In this document: one piece after another, positions 1 through 6,792 of the stretch
Layout: every line of letters starts with the position of its first letter
Numbering within the stretch: the first letter of the stretch is position 1
DNA from: Desulfuromonadales bacterium
Lineage (GTDB): Bacteria; Desulfobacterota; Desulfuromonadia; Desulfuromonadales; BM103
Direction: 5' to 3'
Length of the DNA stretch: 8,529 nt
Assembly (NCBI GenBank): GCA_030630015.1
Contig: DAOVNV010000099.1
Span: 1 to 8,529 of the forward strand
Made by a program: the position numbers and the translations under genes
Notes under the pieces: model-generated
Database searches by the model: none
What the model was told of the DNA's origin: nothing
The model's input: the letters and a program-made list of their open reading frames with translations, nothing else

Positions 1-1
1 G

Positions 2-130
2 ACGATCAAAATCCCGGTTGCTGTTGATACGGACAAGATTACAGCTGCAGCCAGACACGGTGTGCTGAGCCTTGTTTTGCCCAAGGCGGTCGCGGCCAAA
101 CCAAAAAAGATTGTGATCAAGGCACAGTGA
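2..130 (+). CDS. Small heat-shock protein (Hsp20/alpha-crystallin family), C-terminal fragment
   Basis: This is the last 42 codons of a gene that begins before the window and ends at TGA 128-130. The peptide contains ITAAARHGVLSLVLPKA, the typical end of an alpha-crystallin domain: the A-x-x-x-x-G-V-L-x-[LV]-x-[LV]-P-K signature. A short Lys-rich tail (KPKKIVIKAQ) follows. Proteins of this family are ATP-independent holdases that keep unfolding proteins in a form ClpB and DnaK can recover. clpB follows on the same strand 67 bp downstream, so joint heat-shock expression is likely; the promoter would lie upstream of the window. Only the C-terminus is visible, so the subfamily cannot be given. 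Confidence 0.88.
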   Translation, partial: TIKIPVAVDTDKITAAARHGVLSLVLPKAVAAKPKKIVIKAQ

Positions 131-138
131 ATCGAATG

Positions 139-169
139 AGTTTCCATCCGGGAACTCCGGATGGAAACT
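139..169 (+). promoter_or_regulatory. Perfect 13-bp stem-loop between hsp20 and clpB
   Basis: Arm AGTTTCCATCCGG (139-151), loop GAACT (152-156) and arm CCGGATGGAAACT (157-169) pair with no mismatch. The hairpin begins 8 nt after the hsp20 stop and ends 9 nt before the clpB Shine-Dalgarno (GGAGG at 179-183). No T-run follows, so it is not a standard intrinsic terminator. It may protect the 3' end of the hsp20 message, act as a processing site or partly attenuate read-through into clpB. The structure is seen directly; its role is inferred. Confidence 0.7.
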
Positions 170-197
170 AACTGTTGTGGAGGAAAGGGACAGACTA

Positions 198-2819
198 ATG
201 GACATCAATCGCATGACGCTAAAAACCCAGGAGGCCCTGCAGGCCGCCCAATCACTCGCTACGCGACACGGTCATGTCGAAGTCGATGGCGAACACTTGC
301 TCATGGCTCTTCTGGAACAGGATGGCGGGTTGATCTCGCGTCTTGTTGCCAGGCTCGATATCACACCGTCTGCTCTGGTTGACGCACTGCAAGCTGAACT
401 GCAGAAGAAACCGGCAGTATCGGGTCCGGGAACAGAAGCGGGCAAAGTTTATATCTCCCAACAGCTCCAGCAGTTGATAGTCAAGGCGGAAGATCAGGCA
501 CGCCACCTCAAGGATGAATATATCAGCGTCGAACATCTTCTGTTGGCTTTCGTGGAAGAAGGCTCCCGATCCGCATCGGGACGCGTCCTCAAACAGTTCA
601 ACCTGACGCGCGACCGGCTGCTCAAAGTCCTGACCGAGGTTCGAGGTCATCAGCGAGTGACCAGTGCTGACCCGGAAGCGACTTACGAGGTTCTCGAAAA
701 ATATGGCTGCGACCTGGTCCAGTCTGTCAAAAAAGGCAAGCTGGATCCGGTGATTGGCCGCGATAGCGAGATTCGCCGAGTTATCCGCATACTGTCCCGT
801 AAAACCAAGAACAATCCGGTTTTGATTGGCGAGCCGGGAGTCGGCAAGACGGCCATTGTCGAAGGGCTGGCCCAGCGCATCGTGCGTGGTGATGTGCCCG
901 AGGGGTTGAAAGACAAAAGTATCTTTGCCCTGGATATGGGTGCACTGCTTGCCGGTGCCAAGTATCGTGGTGAATTCGAGGAACGGCTCAAGGCTGTCCT
1001 GACCGAGGTGCGTGAAAGCGAGGGCCAGATCCTGCTGTTTATCGACGAACTGCATACCATTGTCGGTACCGGCAAGGCAGAAGGCGCCATTGATGCCGGC
1101 AACATGCTCAAGCCGATGCTGGCCCGTGGTGAACTACATTGCATCGGCGCGACGACTCTCAATGAGTATCGGCAGTATGTCGAAAAGGATGCGGCGCTTG
1201 AACGGCGGTTTCTGCCAGTCCTGGTTGAGCAGCCGACGGTTGACGATACGATCAGTATTTTGCGTGGTCTCAAGGAGCGCTACGAAGTCCACCACGGTGT
1301 GCGCATCCAGGATAACGCTCTGGTCGCTTCAGCGGTTCTGAGTCATCGCTACATTTCCGATCGTTTTCTGCCCGACAAGGCGATCGATCTGGTTGACGAG
1401 GCCTGCGCGATGATCCGCACCGAAATCGATTCCTTGCCCGCTGAACTGGATGAAGTGACTCGCCGGGTGATGCAGTTGGAAATCGAGGAGGCGGCTCTTC
1501 GGAAAGAAAAGGACCGGGCCAGCATGGCGCGCCTGGAAAGTCTGCGCAAGGAATTGGCCGAGCTGCGTTACCAGTCTGCAACGCTCAAGGCCCAGTGGGA
1601 CAGTGAGAAAGAGGACATCAGGAAGGTGCAGTCACTGCGTGAAGAACTGGAGGAGCTGCGTCGGCAGATTGAGATCGCCGAGCGCGACTACGACCTGAAC
1701 CGGGCTGCAGAACTCAAGCACGGCCGGATGCCGGAACTGGAACAGCGGTTGAAGGAGGCCCAAGCCGGCATGTCGGAGGAAGACCAGATGCCGCGCCTGC
1801 TGCGTGAAGAGGTGACCGAAGAAGAGATTGCCGGCATCCTTTCCCGCTGGACCGGCATCCCCGTAACACGTTTGGTGGAGGGTGAGCGGGAGAAGCTTCT
1901 CAAGCTTGATGAACTGCTGCACGAGCGGGTTGTGGGCCAGGATGAAGCGGTCCAACTCGTGGCCGATGCCGTCGTGCGGGCCAGGGCAGGGATCAAGGAT
2001 CCCAGGCGTCCGATCGGCTCGTTCATTTTTCTCGGGCCGACCGGAGTCGGTAAAACCGAACTGGCACGGACGCTGGCTGAAGCTTTATTCGACAGCGAAG
2101 AGAATATGGTGCGCATCGACATGTCCGAGTACATGGAAAAACATGCCGTCAGTCGTCTGATCGGTGCTCCACCCGGTTATGTCGGCTTTGAAGAAGGCGG
2201 GCAGTTGACTGAGGCCGTACGCCGCAAGCCGTTCAGCGTTGTCTTGTTCGATGAGATCGAAAAGGCCCACCAGGATGTATTCAACATTCTGCTCCAGGTT
2301 CTGGATGACGGCCGCATTACCGACAGCCACGGCCGCACGGTTGACTTCAAGAATACCGTGATCATCATGACATCGAATATCGGTTCGAGTCATCTGCTGG
2401 AGGGCATGAACGAGGCCGGGGAAATCGGGGAGGTTGCGCGCCGGCAGGTCATGCAGGAACTGCGCATGGCATTCAGGCCTGAATTTCTCAACCGGGTGGA
2501 TGACATCGTTCTGTTCAAGTCGTTGACTCTGACGGAAATACTACGCATCGTCGATTTGCAGATTGCCGATCTGCGCCAGAGATTGGTGCAGAGAGGTCTC
2601 GGGCTCGAAATGACCGACGCTGCCCGCCAGTTCGTCGCGGAAGCGGCCTATGATCCTGTTTTTGGTGCCAGACCTCTCAAGCGTTATCTGCAGCACCAGC
2701 TCGAAACACGGATCGCGCGGGCGATGATTGCCTCCGAAACACTGCCGGGGGAGCGGGTCCTGGTCGATGTCAGGGACTCTGAATTGAGCGTGGAGTTTTT
2801 TTCTCCGACAGCCTCCTAA
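198..2819 (+). CDS. clpB: ATP-dependent protein disaggregase ClpB (Hsp104 family AAA+ chaperone)
   Basis: The 873-aa protein is a normal ClpB length. Cytosolic hexamers thread aggregated polypeptides through a central pore and work with DnaK/DnaJ/GrpE. Visible in order: a Clp_N repeat domain (about 1-150); AAA-1 with Walker A GEPGVGKT (211-218), pore loop KYRGEFEER (255-263), Walker B LLFIDE (279-284) and arginine-finger ERRF (335-338); a Glu/Arg/Leu-rich coiled-coil middle domain (about 410-530), diagnostic of ClpB against ClpA/ClpC; AAA-2 with Walker A GPTGVGKT (613-620), pore loop GYVG (660-663), Walker B VVLFDE (681-686); and sensor-2 GARPLKR (823-829). All key residues are present. ATG 198 is chosen because GGAGGAAAGG (179-188) lies just upstream and MDINRMTLKTQEAL matches the usual ClpB start. 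An in-frame GTG at 177 would place that ribosome site inside the gene. The gene follows an hsp20 gene. Confidence 0.97.
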   Translation: MDINRMTLKTQEALQAAQSLATRHGHVEVDGEHLLMALLEQDGGLISRLVARLDITPSALVDALQAELQKKPAVSGPGTEAGKVYISQQLQQLIVKAEDQARHLKDEYISVEHLLLAFVEEGSRSASGRVLKQFNLTRDRLLKVLTEVRGHQRVTSADPEATYEVLEKYGCDLVQSVKKGKLDPVIGRDSEIRRVIRILSRKTKNNPVLIGEPGVGKTAIVEGLAQRIVRGDVPEGLKDKSIFALDMGALLAGAKYRGEFEERLKAVLTEVRESEGQILLFIDELHTIVGTGKAEGAIDAGNMLKPMLARGELHCIGATTLNEYRQYVEKDAALERRFLPVLVEQPTVDDTISILRGLKERYEVHHGVRIQDNALVASAVLSHRYISDRFLPDKAIDLVDEACAMIRTEIDSLPAELDEVTRRVMQLEIEEAALRKEKDRASMARLESLRKELAELRYQSATLKAQWDSEKEDIRKVQSLREELEELRRQIEIAERDYDLNRAAELKHGRMPELEQRLKEAQAGMSEEDQMPRLLREEVTEEEIAGILSRWTGIPVTRLVEGEREKLLKLDELLHERVVGQDEAVQLVADAVVRARAGIKDPRRPIGSFIFLGPTGVGKTELARTLAEALFDSEENMVRIDMSEYMEKHAVSRLIGAPPGYVGFEEGGQLTEAVRRKPFSVVLFDEIEKAHQDVFNILLQVLDDGRITDSHGRTVDFKNTVIIMTSNIGSSHLLEGMNEAGEIGEVARRQVMQELRMAFRPEFLNRVDDIVLFKSLTLTEILRIVDLQIADLRQRLVQRGLGLEMTDAARQFVAEAAYDPVFGARPLKRYLQHQLETRIARAMIASETLPGERVLVDVRDSELSVEFFSPTAS

Positions 2820-2835
2820 GGGCGGTTGATTTTTT
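2810..2835 (+). terminator. Weak candidate intrinsic terminator after clpB
   Basis: AGCCTCC (2810-2816) can pair with GGGCGGTT (2820-2827) across a TAA loop that is the clpB stop codon. The pairing includes a one-base bulge and G-U pairs, and GATTTTTT (2828-2835) follows. The T-run is convincing but the stem is short and imperfect. The next gene has its own promoter at 2861, which fits termination here. Confidence 0.35.
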
Positions 2836-2860
2836 GTAATTATCGAACTGTGTGAAATGC

Positions 2861-2889
2861 TTGGCTTTGGGTTTGGATGTTGGTAGTAT
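2861..2889 (+). promoter_or_regulatory. Putative sigma70 promoter for the MshEN-receiver gene
   Basis: A -35 TTGGCT (2861-2866), a 17-bp spacer and a -10 TAGTAT (2884-2889) with an extended -10 TG (2881-2882) give expected transcription from about 2896. This places the in-frame ATG at 2877 inside the promoter, which supports ATG 2937 as the real start of the following gene. Confidence 0.5.
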
Positions 2890-2936
2890 GTGCGGGGATA
2901 TTTCGGGGGGATGACACTCTAACCTGTGATGGTTTT

Positions 2937-3791
2937 ATGCAAAAGCGCAAGCGTTTTGGTGAAATCCTGGTTGAAGCCAAGGTCGTAACTGAGGAAGTTC
3001 TTGCCACCGCTCTTGAAAAACAGCGTGGTACCGGGCAGCAGCTTGGCCAGATTCTCGAAGAGATGGGCGTGGTGTCCGAGCAGAATATCGCCGCAACCCT
3101 GGCCCGGCAGTTCGGTTTCAAAACCGTTTCGAATATCGCCCGTGCCAGTTTCAGCAATGAATTGCTGGACCTGGTCGATGTCGACACGGCGATGAAGAAA
3201 TTTGTCTTCCCTCTCAAGCAGGAAGGCAAAACCCTTTTTCTGGCGATGGTCAACCCGCTGGATATGGAAACTATTGACAATCTGACCTTTTCGAAAGATT
3301 TGAGGATCGTCCCCTGTGTAACCTCCCCTTCCGAGATCCAGGCCGCCATCAACCGGCATTATCACAAAATTGTCGATGCTTCTTCGGATGAGGATGCCTG
3401 GTGGACTGTGTTGGTGGTTGATGATCAGGACCTGGTGCGTTCCGCGGCCGTGGCGGCCCTTAAGAGGGAGGGCTACGGCCTGCTCGAGGCTGCCAACGGG
3501 GCCGACGGTTTGAAAATGACCCTGCAGTACAAGCCTCACCTGGTGGTTGCAGATACTGTCATGCCCAGGATGGATGGTTATGAGATGTTTCGGGCCATCA
3601 AGAGCAATCTTAATACGAAGCATATCCCGGTGATTGCTCTTTCCTCGAAGTCCTCTGCCGAAGAAGAGGCCCAGTTGCTGGACATGGGCTACTTCGATTT
3701 TATCGCCAAGCCAATCAACCCGATTAGACTGGTTGCGCGGGTCAGGCACGCTCTCCGCCTCACGTATGGGGAAAATCCTCCGCCCCGTTAA
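2937..3791 (+). CDS. MshEN domain (GspE/PilB N-terminal type) - response regulator receiver fusion protein
   Basis: The 284-aa soluble protein has two domains. Residues 1-145 resemble the MshEN / type II secretion ATPase N-terminal domain. Two consecutive motif-like segments are visible: RFGEILVEAKVVTEEVLATA from residue 6, and LGQILEEMGVVSEQNIAATL from 36. In MshE-type proteins this pair binds cyclic-di-GMP. Here the first segment has Lys15 where Gly is usual, and the second has Gln35 where Arg is usual, so binding is uncertain. Residues 156-275 form a CheY-like receiver with acidic pair D162-D163, phospho-acceptor D206 in VVADTVMPRMDGYE, S236/S237 and K258-P259. No DNA-binding or enzymatic output domain follows. 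The start is taken at ATG 2937, although its Shine-Dalgarno is poor; an upstream ATG at 2877 overlaps the promoter. No sensor kinase is adjacent. Function is inferred as a signalling adaptor, perhaps for type IV pili or secretion. Confidence 0.85.
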   Translation: MQKRKRFGEILVEAKVVTEEVLATALEKQRGTGQQLGQILEEMGVVSEQNIAATLARQFGFKTVSNIARASFSNELLDLVDVDTAMKKFVFPLKQEGKTLFLAMVNPLDMETIDNLTFSKDLRIVPCVTSPSEIQAAINRHYHKIVDASSDEDAWWTVLVVDDQDLVRSAAVAALKREGYGLLEAANGADGLKMTLQYKPHLVVADTVMPRMDGYEMFRAIKSNLNTKHIPVIALSSKSSAEEEAQLLDMGYFDFIAKPINPIRLVARVRHALRLTYGENPPPR

Positions 3792-3822
3792 CTTTTCCTT
3801 GCCTAAAAAATGTCGAATTTAC

Positions 3823-3850
3823 TTGCTTTTTATTGGTGCGCACCTATAAT
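3823..3850 (+). promoter_or_regulatory. Strong sigma70-like promoter for the thioredoxin-like gene
   Basis: TTGCTT (3823-3828) and a consensus TATAAT (3845-3850) are separated by 16 bp. Transcription would begin near 3857, leaving a leader of about 36 nt with the ribosome site AAGGA (3881-3885), 7 nt before ATG 3893. The spacer is occupied by a palindrome that is annotated separately. Confidence 0.68.
3830..3849. promoter_or_regulatory. 20-bp dyad overlapping promoter spacer and -10, candidate operator
   Basis: Half-sites TTATTGGTGC (3830-3839) and GCACCTATAA (3840-3849) are reverse complements at 9 of 10 positions, with the perfect core GGTGCGCACC. The dyad covers nearly the whole spacer and the -10 box. 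A bound dimer would block RNA polymerase, or distort the spacer as MerR-type activators do. No regulator gene is adjacent, so the binding protein is unknown. Confidence 0.5.
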
Positions 3851-3892
3851 TGACCAAAAGAGTCATCTATCTCTGGTCGAAAGGATTACGCC

Positions 3893-4168
3893 ATGCGTAT
3901 CGATATAGTGTGCAAGCCGGATAGTGGAAATCGTGGTGAGCGTGTTCTGACTCGGGTACGGCAGGCTCTCGAGGAAATGGGCGTCAGGGCTGAGGTTCAC
4001 CTTTTTCACGATATGAAAAAGATGGTGGATAACCGGGTTTACGTCGGTCCGGCCCTGATCGTTGACGATGTTGTCAGGATTGCAGGGCGGGTTCCAGAGG
4101 TCCGCGAACTCAAGGCGTTTATCGCGGAGCGGCCGCGCTACCTGCAGCGTTTCCAGGATGTCGCCTGA
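3893..4168 (+). CDS. Small thioredoxin-fold protein with a single N-terminal cysteine
   Basis: The 91-aa protein starts MRIDIVCKPDSG and ends with VGPALIVDDVVRIAGRVPEVRELKAFI. The beta1-Cys-helix layout, the cis-Pro-like GPALIVDD strand and the terminal helix match small thioredoxin-like (redox-active disulfide / glutaredoxin-like) proteins. Those usually carry a C-x-x-C or similar pair after the first strand. Here only Cys7 is present, and the positions after it read K-P-D-S-G, so no intramolecular disulfide can form. It could act as a monothiol protein, bind a thiol or metal, or be a degenerate paralog. ATG 3893 has a good AAGGA ribosome site. The gene stands alone with its own promoter and is convergent with the radical SAM gene only 26 bp away. 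No signal peptide is visible. Confidence 0.72.
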   Translation: MRIDIVCKPDSGNRGERVLTRVRQALEEMGVRAEVHLFHDMKKMVDNRVYVGPALIVDDVVRIAGRVPEVRELKAFIAERPRYLQRFQDVA

Positions 4169-4194
4169 TCTATATTTTGCATTGAATTGAGTGT

Positions 4195-6069
4195 TCAGGC
4201 CGGTCTCTTTTGCAGAAGACCTTCGGTGACTGCAAAAGAGACCAGCTCCTCACCGGATGCTCGCGGCAAGGTGCCGGCGAAGATTTCGCGCGGGCATCGA
4301 CTGCCGTCGCTCCCCTGGAGCAGACGGAGAAAATCTTCTCCCAGAGATTCACAATTGACTTCGCCGTCCCGTCGGAAGAACAGGGCGACAGAGCCTACCG
4401 GACGAAACAGGCCTGTGAATTCATTGAGGTCAATCTCCTCCATTTCCATCAGGTCAACAATTTCATAGGTAAAAGGAACCAGCCGGATGCGCGAGCTTGA
4501 CTGCCAGCTGGTTTCCCATAGATCGTTATCCAGCAGGGTCTGCCCGGGAGCAGCTTCGACCGGATATCCCAGCAACGTTTCCGCATAATGGTAGTGGTAG
4601 CTGAGTAGGTCGAGCAGTGCTGTGACCAGATGAGCCTGCTGGTTTTTTTGCAGGCGCCATTGCAGGTAATCCTGCTGCAGTTGATAGGCTTCGTGAGCCG
4701 AGATTTTTTCATCCTTGGCAGGTCTGGTCGGGTCGATGTGTCCCTGGGTGATCGCCCATTCGCAAAAATCTTCGAAAAAAGTGCTTGGCGCGACCTGCAG
4801 GACCTTGAGAATTGCAGGAAAGAAGGCGACGGCGCGACCGGAATTGTAAAACAGGTTGGTCGCTTCGGCGAGCAGGCGGCTCTTTTGAAGGTCATCCGCA
4901 GACCAGCTTGTAGATGAGATAATTTCGTACGGCGGGTCGTCCTGGGCGATCAGGCCATGACGGTCTTTCTGACGGGCCAGGCGGGTGCCGGGGAGAACAG
5001 ACAGGCGAAACAGGTGAACATGGTTGGGGGAAAACCCGAGGGCGGCATCCAGGCTTTGGCGAAAGCCATCGTAGTTATCACTTGGCAGCCCGTAGATCAG
5101 GTCGAAGCCATAAATCACGCCTTCAGCTTCCAGCAGATGGATCTGACGGCTTAAATGCTCCAGGTCGAGCGGGCGATGTACAGCCTTGAGAGCCTCGGCA
5201 TTGGTTGACTGCAGGCCGAACTGGACGGAGCAGGACAACTGCCCCAGCAGGTGAATGATCTGACGGTTGAGGAACTCAATCTTGGCCTCGATATGGTAGT
5301 GAATCTGCGGGGCTTTTTCCAGCAGGAGTTCAAGCAGCGCCAGCCCGCGTTCCGGGGGGAAATTGAATGTTGAGTCGAGGACCCAGACCTGACTGACTCC
5401 GGAGTCCACAAAGAAATCCAGTTCCGCCTCCAGGCGTTTCCAGTTCAGTTCGCGCACCCCTTCCTGCCCGCGGGAATCGAAGCAGTAGTCGCAGGAAAAG
5501 GCACATCCCCTTGAGATTTCCCATAGCACGCCGTTGTCAGGCCCCGGTGTCAGGATGCCGGTCAACCATGGAGACGGGAAGGCCGACAGGTCCTCCGCAG
5601 GGGGCTGTTCTGGTCCAATTGAAATCTGTCCATTTCGCATCACCGTGATGTTTGGTAAACTTTCCAGCGGTTCTTTTCTGGACAAAGCTTCGATCAGGCG
5701 CGTAAAACCGACTTCACCTTCCCCTCGCAGCAGAATCAGCCAGGGAGCCTCGCTCGCCAGTTTTGCGTAGTCGCCTGTTGCTTCAGGGCCGCCAGCCGCC
5801 AGGACCAGTTCAGGGTGCTGCAGATGCAGACTGTGCGAAAGCGAAATCACCTGGGCGCGATTCCAGACGTAGGTCGGAAAGGCGACCAGATCGGGATCTT
5901 CTGCCAGGATAAGCCTGGCCATTTCTTCGAGAGACTGGTGTGCGAATAAATCGATAAGACGAGTCTGGACCTGTTGTTCCTCAGGCAGAGCTGCAGTGAG
6001 ACAGCCCGCTGCCAGGGGTACGGCCTGTGCGGAGCGGCGAACATGGAGGGTAGCGAGTACGATTTTCAT
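4195..6069 (-). CDS. B12-binding domain radical SAM protein, DUF4080-like C-terminus
   Basis: The 624-aa protein belongs to the class of radical SAM enzymes with an N-terminal cobalamin-binding fold. Residues 1-135 form a Rossmann-like B12-binding domain: MKIVLATLHV start, DPDLVAFPTYVWN at 58-70, AAGGPEATGD at 91-100 and LLRGEGE at 113-119. No D-x-H-x-x-G motif is present, as is normal for this class. The radical SAM core follows with ISRGCAFSCDYCFD, where Cys189, Cys193 and Cys196 would hold the 4Fe-4S cluster, then FGLQSTN (284-290) and YGLPSDNYDGF (326-336). Residues 380-624 match my memory of the DUF4080 extension found with such proteins. Substrate is unknown; methylation or another radical modification is possible. 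ATG 6069 has AGAGG five nt upstream. It is the second gene of a unit with the gene at 6122-6664, 52 bp upstream. The last codons lie within a perfect inverted repeat. Confidence 0.88.
   Translation of the reverse strand: MKIVLATLHVRRSAQAVPLAAGCLTAALPEEQQVQTRLIDLFAHQSLEEMARLILAEDPDLVAFPTYVWNRAQVISLSHSLHLQHPELVLAAGGPEATGDYAKLASEAPWLILLRGEGEVGFTRLIEALSRKEPLESLPNITVMRNGQISIGPEQPPAEDLSAFPSPWLTGILTPGPDNGVLWEISRGCAFSCDYCFDSRGQEGVRELNWKRLEAELDFFVDSGVSQVWVLDSTFNFPPERGLALLELLLEKAPQIHYHIEAKIEFLNRQIIHLLGQLSCSVQFGLQSTNAEALKAVHRPLDLEHLSRQIHLLEAEGVIYGFDLIYGLPSDNYDGFRQSLDAALGFSPNHVHLFRLSVLPGTRLARQKDRHGLIAQDDPPYEIISSTSWSADDLQKSRLLAEATNLFYNSGRAVAFFPAILKVLQVAPSTFFEDFCEWAITQGHIDPTRPAKDEKISAHEAYQLQQDYLQWRLQKNQQAHLVTALLDLLSYHYHYAETLLGYPVEAAPGQTLLDNDLWETSWQSSSRIRLVPFTYEIVDLMEMEEIDLNEFTGLFRPVGSVALFFRRDGEVNCESLGEDFLRLLQGSDGSRCPREIFAGTLPRASGEELVSFAVTEGLLQKRPA
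4202..4243. repeat. Perfect 14-bp inverted repeat at a convergent gene junction
   Basis: Arms GGTCTCTTTTGCAG (4202-4215) and CTGCAAAAGAGACC (4230-4243) match exactly and flank a 14-nt loop. The whole structure lies inside the last codons of the radical SAM gene (stop at 4195-4197) and 34 bp past the stop of the opposing thioredoxin-like gene. No T-run follows on either strand. It may slow or stop transcription from both sides, or stabilise 3' ends. Role is inferred. Confidence 0.65.
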
Positions 6070-6081
6070 GAGGGCCTCTAC

Positions 6082-6123
6082 AGGAGGCTGTCAGACGATT
6101 CTCAGGCGCAGTGACAGACTCCT
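6082..6123. repeat. 12-bp inverted repeat between the two minus-strand genes
   Basis: AGGAGGCTGTCA (6082-6093) and TGACAGACTCCT (6112-6123) pair at 11 of 12 positions around an 18-nt loop. It fills the 52-bp gap and overlaps the stop codon of the upstream gene by two bases (6122-6123). Positions 6083-6096, GGAGGCTGTCAGAC, recur with one change at 6837-6850, which suggests a dispersed genomic repeat. No T-run is present, so it could be a processing or stability element within the dicistronic RNA. Confidence 0.6.
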
Positions 6124-6664
6124 AGCTTTTTGCACGGACCTTGATTTTGGGTTTGCCGTTTTCAGTCACGACGTGAAAATCAACCGCGCGGCCCCCGAAT
6201 TTTTCCCGGATGACCTCCTTCTGCCGAGCCAGCAATTTCGCGACCTGCTCCTTGAGGGGAACCTTGAGGCCGCAAGTCCGGTGGGCATCCGCCAGCTTTT
6301 CGTAGAGATCTTCTATAGGGTCTTGTGCTGGTTTTGCTTGAGGACTCGCTGATGCTCCTCGAGTGCGTTCTATCCGCGAGGTATGGCGTTCGTAGCGGCC
6401 CTCATCAATCAGGCGCAGGATACGGTCCCAGTGTCCGGCATAGCTATGGAAGCGACTTGAAATGCTCTGCAGTCTGAAACGCAGGTCGACCTGGGGGATA
6501 TAATGGGTGACCAGGCGGCGCAACTGGAGGCTGATTCTCTGCCGTTCGCGTTGTGGCTCACGCTTTTCAATCCCCATGAAATATTGTTCATAGGCGATTT
6601 CCAGGCTCTTGATGTCCTGCTCAAGCTGATCCAGTTTCGTAGCGATCTGGTTGCGATTGGTCAT
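6122..6664 (-). CDS. Conserved hypothetical protein, MXAN_5187 C-terminal domain-like
   Basis: The 180-aa protein is charged and soluble, with no signal peptide or membrane segment. Residues 1-52 form a heptad-like coiled coil (TKLDQLEQDIKSLEIAYEQY followed by IEKREPQRERQRI). Residues 53-100 continue as basic helices including YAGHWDRILRLIDEGRYER. A low-complexity linker (101-115) leads to a C-terminal block at about 117-178, IEDLYEKLADAHRTCG, then a LARQKEVIREKFGGRAVDF stretch ending NGKPKIKV. This block matches my memory of the MXAN_5187 C-terminal domain of delta-proteobacteria, whose role is not known to me. ATG 6664 lacks a clear Shine-Dalgarno, but a good promoter lies just upstream. 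It is the first gene of a unit with the radical SAM gene, so a shared pathway is possible but unproven. Confidence 0.75.
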   Translation of the reverse strand: MTNRNQIATKLDQLEQDIKSLEIAYEQYFMGIEKREPQRERQRISLQLRRLVTHYIPQVDLRFRLQSISSRFHSYAGHWDRILRLIDEGRYERHTSRIERTRGASASPQAKPAQDPIEDLYEKLADAHRTCGLKVPLKEQVAKLLARQKEVIREKFGGRAVDFHVVTENGKPKIKVRAKS

Positions 6665-6697
6665 AAATTGATGCAGACGGTTAATGGTTGAGGTTTA

Positions 6698-6726
6698 ACT
6701 ATACTGAACCGGGCAGATTAAGGCAA
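6698..6726 (-). promoter_or_regulatory. Putative sigma70 promoter for the minus-strand two-gene unit
   Basis: On the minus strand, TTGCCT (6726-6721) and TATAGT (6703-6698) are separated by exactly 17 bp. Transcription would start near 6691 and give a leader of about 27 nt before ATG 6664. The leader has no clear Shine-Dalgarno. Confidence 0.55.
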
Positions 6727-6792
6727 AAAGAAAGCGATTGCAGACATTTTCAGCGCTGATCTGGTTACTCACAGATTCAGGTCTGAGTCTGC

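Noticed and set aside
177..197. In-frame GTG at 177 as an earlier clpB start
   Set aside because: It would put the strong GGAGG ribosome site inside the gene, and the extra residues are not typical of ClpB.
252..1055. Long open frame of 267 codons on the minus strand within clpB
   Set aside because: It lies wholly opposite conserved ClpB domains, its peptide resembles no known family, and it follows from codon bias of the real gene.
2877..2936. ATG 2877 as the start of the MshEN-receiver gene
   Set aside because: It overlaps the predicted -10 element, has no ribosome site and adds residues before the usual beginning of the MshEN domain.
2919..3749. 276-codon minus-strand frame opposite the MshEN-receiver gene
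   Set aside because: The opposite strand encodes two clear domains; this frame has no recognisable motif and is a shadow.
3852..3880. Inverted segments GACC...GGTC in the leader of the thioredoxin-like gene, possible riboswitch
   Set aside because: The left arm starts before the expected transcription start and pairing needs a 3-nt bulge; too weak to call.
6750..6759. 10-bp palindrome TCAGCGCTGA in the divergent intergenic region
   Set aside because: It is short, not aligned with either predicted promoter, and could occur by chance; mentioned only as a landmark.
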